The notes under the pieces: generated by a model
The model's input: only the letters and a program-made list of their open reading frames with translations
Databases searched by the model: none
Told to the model about the DNA's origin: nothing
Origin: an uncultured Clostridia bacterium
GTDB lineage: Bacteria > Bacillota > Clostridia > Christensenellales > Borkfalkiaceae
Length of the DNA: 42,890 nucleotides
Direction: 5' to 3'
Assembly (NCBI GenBank): GCA_947597925.1
Contig: CANQFA010000011.1
Coordinates: 1-42,890, forward strand
Program-made: the position numbers and the translations under genes
Shown: positions 38,789-42,890 of the stretch, piece after piece
Numbering within the stretch: the first letter of the stretch is position 1
Layout of the letters: the number at the start of each line of letters is the position of its first letter

Positions 38789-40123
38789 TCACGGGTCTTC
38801 CCGCGCGGTGAGGCTTCGCATGATGGCGTAGATGTCGCCCGCGCCGAGGACGAGGATGAGGTCGCCCGCCTCTGCCTTTTCCCCGATGAGGCGGAGAAGA
38901 TGGGAAGGCGACGCCGCGTAGCGCGCCTCGGGCAGAAGGCTCAGAAGGCGCGCGGCGCTCCCCGCAAAGTCATATTTCTCGCGTGCGGCGTAGGTCTCGT
39001 AGAGGATGGGCGCCTCGCAGTCCTTCAGGACCTCCACGAAGTCCCCCATGAGGTCGCGGGTGCGGGTGTAGGTATGGGGCTGGAAGACGACGCGCACGGT
39101 GCCCGCGGTAAGCTTTTCCGCCGCTCTGAGGGTCGCCGCGATCTCGCGCGGGTGATGGGCGTAGTCGCAGATGACGGGGCAGGAAAAGAGGCTCCCCACC
39201 CGCTCAAATCTCCGCCTGACGCCGTGAAAGTTCTCCAGCCCGCGGCGGATATCCTCCCCCGAGATGCCGAAGCGCCGCGCCGCCGCATAGGCCGCGAGGG
39301 CATTATAGATATGCACCCTGCCCACGGCATGCAGCCGTATCCGCACGACGGGCACACCCCCCTCGGTCACAGTGAAGGCATATTGCTCCCCGAGGGAGGC
39401 AAGGTGCTCCGCGCGGACATCTCCCTCGAAGATGCCGAAGGAGAGCGCATGCGGCAGGGTGCGGGCGCGGGGATCGTCGGCGCACACGATGACCTCCTCT
39501 GCCTGCTCCGCAAAGGCGCGGTAGGCCGCGAAGAGGTCCTCTTCCGACGGGTAGCAGTCGCTGTGGTCGTAGTCGCAGTTGAGGATGACCGCCGCGGTGC
39601 TCCTGATGGAGAGGAAGCTCCGCTGAAATTCGCACGCCTCGGTGAGAAAGAAGTCCCGTCCTCCGCTGTAGCAGTTGCCGAGGTCGAGATCTTCTCCCCC
39701 CACGTGGGCGGTGAACCGCTTGCCTGCGCCGCGGAAGATGTGCGCAAGCATGCAAGTGGTCGTCGTCTTGCCGTGACATCCCGCCACCGAACAGACGGCG
39801 GGATAGGAGGCGGCGAGCTCTCCGAGGAAGTCGGCACGGCGCACGAGACGTTTTCCCGCCCTCTTCGCCGCCAGAAGCTGCGGATGGGTCTCCTCCACAG
39901 CTCCCGTGTAGACCACGGTGTCCTCCGCGATCTCCTCCGCTCTCCCTATGGAGACGGGCACGCCGAGCGCACGCAGCTCGCGGGTAAATTCGCCCTCCGC
40001 ATCGTCGCTGCCGCGCACCGAAAAGCCCTCGCCGTGCAGGAGTTTGGCGAGCGCGCTCATGCTGACGCCGCCGATGCCGATGAAGTAAAAACTCACCGAT
40101 TTTTCCCGATTACGGCAAAACAT
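38789..40123 (-). CDS. murC: UDP-N-acetylmuramate-L-alanine ligase
   Basis: 444 residues. It adds L-Ala to UDP-MurNAc in the cytoplasm, starting the peptidoglycan stem peptide. Motifs: FIGIGGVSMSALAKLL (about 12-28), the ATP loop VAGCHGKTTTTCML, NCDYDHSDCYP, AYAAARRFGI and YAHHPREIAATL in the C-terminal domain. The first ten residues (MFCRNREKSV) precede the usual family start. No Shine-Dalgarno is present, and a CATAAT -10 box lies 7 nt upstream, so the mRNA may be leaderless. It is divergent from spoVG. Confidence 0.95.
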   Translation of the reverse strand: MFCRNREKSVSFYFIGIGGVSMSALAKLLHGEGFSVRGSDDAEGEFTRELRALGVPVSIGRAEEIAEDTVVYTGAVEETHPQLLAAKRAGKRLVRRADFLGELAASYPAVCSVAGCHGKTTTTCMLAHIFRGAGKRFTAHVGGEDLDLGNCYSGGRDFFLTEACEFQRSFLSIRSTAAVILNCDYDHSDCYPSEEDLFAAYRAFAEQAEEVIVCADDPRARTLPHALSFGIFEGDVRAEHLASLGEQYAFTVTEGGVPVVRIRLHAVGRVHIYNALAAYAAARRFGISGEDIRRGLENFHGVRRRFERVGSLFSCPVICDYAHHPREIAATLRAAEKLTAGTVRVVFQPHTYTRTRDLMGDFVEVLKDCEAPILYETYAAREKYDFAGSAARLLSLLPEARYAASPSHLLRLIGEKAEAGDLILVLGAGDIYAIMRSLTAREDP

Positions 40124-40130
40124 ACTACAT

Positions 40131-40160
40131 ATTATGTAATTTCAGGTCGGATTGTGAAAA
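40131..40160 (-). promoter_or_regulatory. candidate murC promoter, predicted leaderless
   Basis: On the minus strand, CATAAT (40136-40131) lies 7 nt before the ATG. The -35 is weak (TTTTCA or TTTCAC, 17-18 bp upstream). No Shine-Dalgarno. Confidence 0.5.
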
Positions 40161-40197
40161 AATTTTTATCTTTTCGGAAAAAAGTCCCCTAAAAGTC

Positions 40198-40226
40198 TTG
40201 TAATTTTCGAAAAAGTGTGTTAACAT
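40198..40226 (+). promoter_or_regulatory. sigma-A-like promoter of spoVG
   Basis: TTGTAA (40198-40203), 17 bp, TAACAT (40221-40226) with an extended -10 TG at 40218-40219. The leader is about 28 nt and includes AGGAGG. Confidence 0.7.
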
Positions 40227-40260
40227 AGTGAACGAGAAATCCATACGAGGAGGTTACACT

Positions 40261-40530
40261 ATGGAAATCGGTGACGTACGGGTTCGACTGACTCACAAAG
40301 AAGGACTGCTGCGGGCAATTGCCTCGATCACCATCGACGGCTGCTTTGTGGTCCATGACATCAAGGTGTTCGAACGGGACGGAGAGTGCTTCATCGGCAT
40401 GCCGAGCCGCAAGACGACGGAGGGAGAATATAAGGATATCGCCCACCCCATCAATGCGGAGACGCGCGCTGCCCTGCAGGAAGCAATTCTGAAACGTTAC
40501 GCGGAAGTACTGAAAGAGAGCGAAAGCTGA
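40261..40530 (+). CDS. spoVG: SpoVG, RNA-binding regulator
   Basis: 89 residues. ATG 40261 follows AGGAGG at 40247-40252; an in-frame start further upstream is ignored. The sequence is typical SpoVG: DVRVRLTHKEGLLRAIASITIDGCFVVHDIKVFERDGECFIGMPSRKTTEGEYKDIAHPINAETRAALQEAIL. It is a small nucleic-acid-binding protein involved in septation and sporulation timing and in other global regulation. A strong terminator follows 27 bp later. Confidence 0.97.
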   Translation: MEIGDVRVRLTHKEGLLRAIASITIDGCFVVHDIKVFERDGECFIGMPSRKTTEGEYKDIAHPINAETRAALQEAILKRYAEVLKESES

Positions 40531-40554
40531 GCTTTCTCCCGCAACTTTTACCAC

Positions 40555-40587
40555 AAAAAACGCACCCCTCGCGGGGTGCGCTTTTTT
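40555..40587 (+). terminator. bidirectional terminator between spoVG and the cold-shock gene
   Basis: CGCACCCC / GGGGTGCG with a TCGC loop, flanked by six A on the left and six T on the right, so it works in both directions for the convergent genes. Confidence 0.92.
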
Positions 40588-40601
40588 GTCTCCCTTATCA
40601 A

Positions 40602-40814
40602 TTAAGACACGGGAACGACGTTGACCGCACGGAGCTTGCCGGCATCCTTGGGGTCGGGCTCGGTTTCAAACGTGACCTTCTGGCCCTCTTTCAGGGTCTT
40701 GAAGCCCTCCGTCTGGATGGCAGAGTAGTGCACGAAGATATCGTCACCGCCCTCGTCGTTGGAAATGAAGCCATAGCCCTTTCCGTCGTTGAACCATTTT
40801 ACTGTGCCGTTCAT
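40602..40814 (-). CDS. csp: cold-shock protein, CspA family
   Basis: 70 residues from ATG 40814, preceded by GGAGGT. One cold-shock domain: [31 protein letters not shown] carries both RNA-binding motifs (KGYGFI and DIFVHY), and ends [25 protein letters not shown] nucleic-acid chaperone. The longer frame upstream has no Shine-Dalgarno and is rejected. The promoter is consensus and contains a perfect inverted repeat in its spacer. The leader is about 50 nt. Confidence 0.97.
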   Translation of the reverse strand: MNGTVKWFNDGKGYGFISNDEGGDDIFVHYSAIQTEGFKTLKEGQKVTFETEPDPKDAGKLRAVNVVPVS

Positions 40815-40872
40815 TACTGTACCTCCTGGTTTTGCGCGGAAGATCTCTCCGTCTCCGCGCCGCACAAATACT

Positions 40873-40901
40873 ATTATAGCAAGCGGAGTGCCGCTTGTCA
40901 A
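40873..40901 (-). promoter_or_regulatory. consensus promoter of the cold-shock gene with inverted repeat in the spacer
   Basis: On the minus strand, TTGACA (40901-40896), 17 bp, TATAAT (40878-40873) with an extended -10 TG. The spacer holds a perfect inverted repeat, CAAGCGG-N4-CCGCTTG (40880-40897), which also touches the -35. It is upstream of the transcription start and so would act as DNA, probably as an operator. Confidence 0.85.
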
Positions 40902-40918
40902 TACGTTATTGCAAAGTT

Positions 40919-42727
40919 TTATTTCGTTTTCAAGAAATTTTCCGCAAACCGCGCCGCAGATGCCGTGAACTCGGCGAGTTCTTCGGGCTTTAAGGTGCGG
41001 TAGTTCATGAGGGCGAGCAGGAAGAGGAACTTCGCGCCCTCCTTCTTCTCCTCTTCCCCTGCCGTCTTCAGTGCCTGCACCGCGCCGTTTGCGGTGTTGA
41101 CGATGAGGGTGAGCGACTCCTTTTCCTCCTCGGCGCCGTAGCCGTAGTACTTCCCCATCTCCTGTGTGCGGCGGAGATATTCGGAGACGTTGATGACGGC
41201 GGGCACGCTCCCGTCCCTCAGCTTCTCGGTGCGCACGGTGACGCCCTTCTCCCCGAGGAGATCGGAGAAGAGCTTCTCGAGCTCCTCATCCTTTTCGCCT
41301 TCCTCGCGGATGGCGTCGACATCGGCGTCGATGCGGAGGAAGCGCACCCGCGCGGGGTTCTTATACTCGAGGTAGCTCAGAAAGTGCGGGTCGATGAAGG
41401 AATCGGCGAGCAGGGCGTCCTTTCCAGCGCCGCGGAACATGGCGATATACTGCGCCTGCTTGTCGGGATCGGAGACATAGTAGACGGGCAGGGGCTCCTT
41501 CGTATTGCCCTCGGCGTCCTTCTCCTCCTCGCAGTATGTGCTCTCGACGGGGACATATTCCCCCGCGAGGTTCTTAAAGATGATGAGGTCCTTTACCTTT
41601 CCGTAGAAGTCCTCGTCCTTGATGCACCCGAACTTGACGAAGGTCTGCAGGTCGGGCCAGCACTTCTCGAAGCGGGCGCGGTCGTTGCGGAAGAGCTCGG
41701 TGAGGCGGTCGGCGACCTTCTTGACGATGTGCTTCGCGATCTTGCGCACCCCGCTGTCATTCTGCAGGAAGGAACGGGAGACATTGAGGGGAATGTCGGG
41801 GCAGTCGATGACGCCGTTCAGGAGCATCAGAAATTCGGGGATGACCTCCTTGATGTTGTCGGCGACAAAGACTCTGTTGCAGTACAGCTTGACCTGCCCG
41901 CGCTCGAGGTTGAGCTTGTCGCGCACCTTCGGGAAGTATAAGATGCCCTTGAGGCGGAAGGGATAGTCCATGTTGAGATGGATCTGAAAGAGGGGCTCAT
42001 TGAAGTCGAAGAAGGTGTCGCGGTAAAAGGCGGCATACTCCTCCTCCGTGCAGTCCTTGGGCGCCTTCAGGTAGAGGGGCGACGTGTTGTTGACGGGCTT
42101 GTCCTCCCCCTTGTCCTTGGGGTTCAAGTAGATCTCATAGGGCATGAAGGAGCAATATTTCCCGAGCAAAGTGCGCACGGCATGCTCCTTAGAGAACTCC
42201 TCCTCGCCTTCCGCAAGATGCATGACGATGCGCGTCCCCACGCTCTCCTTTTCGCAGTCGCCGATCGTGTAGGTGCTCTCGCCGTCCGACTCCCAGTGCA
42301 CCCCCTTTGCGCCCGCGAGGCAGGACTTCGTGAAGATCTCGATGCGCTGCGAGACCATGTAGGCGGAGTAGAATCCGAGGCCGAAGTGCCCGATGATGCC
42401 GTCGCCGCTCTTTTCATATTTCTCGAGGAAGTCGGCGGCGCCCGAAAAGGCGATGCGCGTGATGTACTTCTCCACTTCCTCCTCGGTCATGCCGATGCCG
42501 TTGTCCTCCACCGTGAGGGTGTGGGCGGTCTCGTCCGTCGTCACGGTGATGCGCCCCTCTTCGCCCGCGCATTCGCCGAGTTCGGCGAGCTTCTTGCGCT
42601 TGGTGATGGCGTCCGCCGCATTGGCGACGATCTCGCGGAGGAAGATATCCTTCTCCGAATAGAGCCATTTCTTGATGATGGGCATCATATTTTCACTTGC
42701 GATGCTGATGTTGCCTGTCCGTTCCAT
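40919..42727 (-). CDS. htpG: molecular chaperone HtpG (bacterial Hsp90)
   Basis: 602 residues; AAGGAGAA precedes the ATG. The N-terminal ATPase domain has [10 protein letters not shown] (catalytic glutamate and Mg-binding asparagine), VEDNGIGM, and [13 protein letters not shown]. The middle domain has [16 protein letters not shown] and [11 protein letters not shown]. The C-terminal dimerisation domain is present but short. No CIRCE element is seen upstream; TATATA with a weak TTTCAT -35 (minus strand) lies near 42761-42789. Confidence 0.96.
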   Translation of the reverse strand: MERTGNISIASENMMPIIKKWLYSEKDIFLREIVANAADAITKRKKLAELGECAGEEGRITVTTDETAHTLTVEDNGIGMTEEEVEKYITRIAFSGAADFLEKYEKSGDGIIGHFGLGFYSAYMVSQRIEIFTKSCLAGAKGVHWESDGESTYTIGDCEKESVGTRIVMHLAEGEEEFSKEHAVRTLLGKYCSFMPYEIYLNPKDKGEDKPVNNTSPLYLKAPKDCTEEEYAAFYRDTFFDFNEPLFQIHLNMDYPFRLKGILYFPKVRDKLNLERGQVKLYCNRVFVADNIKEVIPEFLMLLNGVIDCPDIPLNVSRSFLQNDSGVRKIAKHIVKKVADRLTELFRNDRARFEKCWPDLQTFVKFGCIKDEDFYGKVKDLIIFKNLAGEYVPVESTYCEEEKDAEGNTKEPLPVYYVSDPDKQAQYIAMFRGAGKDALLADSFIDPHFLSYLEYKNPARVRFLRIDADVDAIREEGEKDEELEKLFSDLLGEKGVTVRTEKLRDGSVPAVINVSEYLRRTQEMGKYYGYGAEEEKESLTLIVNTANGAVQALKTAGEEEKKEGAKFLFLLALMNYRTLKPEELAEFTASAARFAENFLKTK

Positions 42728-42855
42728 AACATTCTCCTTTTCTGTCTGCCGTATACTCTATATATACCACCCCTTCCCGAAATGAAAACGCCGCGCGGAA
42801 AAATAAAAAAGAAGGCTCAATAGCAAAGATAAGTTCTGTATTTAGGGAGATTCTA

Positions 42856-42890
42856 ATGAAAAGCGGCGATTTGGCGAATTTTTGCGGACA
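42856..42890 (+). CDS. start of a probable MerR-type regulator (truncated by the window)
   Basis: ATG 42856 follows AGGGAG at a good distance. The 11 visible residues, MKSGDLANFCG, resemble the N-terminus of MerR-like helix-turn-helix proteins (MK-x-G-E-L-A-x-x-CG-V). It is divergent from htpG. Too short for a firm call. Confidence 0.45.
   Translation, partial: MKSGDLANFCG

Noticed and set aside
36643..38811. 722-residue plus-strand ORF opposite glgB
   Set aside because: Antisense shadow; glgB on the other strand has all catalytic motifs.
40111..40143. dif-like recombination site (ATATTATGTAA) near the murC start
   Set aside because: Only one half resembles the Bacillus dif arm; the other arm is missing and the position is a promoter.
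42728..42800. CIRCE (HrcA) element before htpG
   Set aside because: No TTAGCACTC-N9-GAGTGCTAA-like repeat in the upstream region.

Overview
The window is a chromosomal segment of a spore-forming member of the Firmicutes, class Clostridia. Evidence: a complete spoIIIA operon, SpoIVB, a YtfI/YtfJ pair, SpoVG, LexA/HflX, and the conserved order nusB-folD-ispA-dxs-tlyA-nadK-argR-recN-spoIVB. Coding DNA is GC-rich (roughly 60% or more by eye), while promoters and small islands are AT-rich. An uncultured gut lineage, perhaps Christensenellales-like, is a guess and not shown by the sequence.

Layout. 1-1251: accessory sequence with a possible gene end, a terminator, a REP-like palindrome whose arm is expanded into eight 25-bp tandem copies, and a DUF6291-type gene with an N/E/K-rich linker. 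1260-5599: spoIIIAA-AH, tightly overlapping, with a good sigma-E promoter match inside the end of the previous gene. 5689-14702: asp23-like, nusB, folD, polyprenyl synthase, dxs, tlyA, nadK, argR, recN, spoIVB. Relative to the Bacillus order, accBC, xseAB and spo0A are missing here. 14703-16218: an AT-rich island with an orphan HipB-like regulator and an oppositely oriented three-helix membrane protein. 16219-24085: a D,D-carboxypeptidase with an attenuator-like leader, lysA, an M50 protease, scpA, scpB, ytfI, ytfJ, a second D,D-carboxypeptidase and rluB. 24325-28004 (minus strand): lexA between two copies of a 124-bp MITE-like repeat, a small Cys-rich protein, hflX, a tyrosine recombinase and an XRE regulator. 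28388-38622 (minus strand): a glycogen operon, glgB-glgC-glgD-glgA-glgP plus a cytosolic GH13 enzyme. 38789-42890: murC, spoVG, a cold-shock protein, htpG and the first codons of a probable MerR-type regulator.

The most unusual features are regulatory or repetitive. (1) Many genes have a near-consensus promoter whose -10 box lies only 5-10 nt before a start codon with no Shine-Dalgarno sequence: nadK, lysA, the M50 gene, the HipB-like gene, ytfI, murC and perhaps spoIIIAA. This suggests widespread leaderless transcripts. (2) A 28-nt motif (TTTTGCA ... AGTA ... GACATAAT) recurs with fixed spacing in spoIIIAE, in dxs and just after the first carboxypeptidase. Three weaker copies lie in the glycogen region. 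All are in the sense orientation. (3) A REP arm is inserted in frame in dxs. (4) Candidate operators or switches lie at the first carboxypeptidase, the XRE-recombinase operon and the cold-shock gene.
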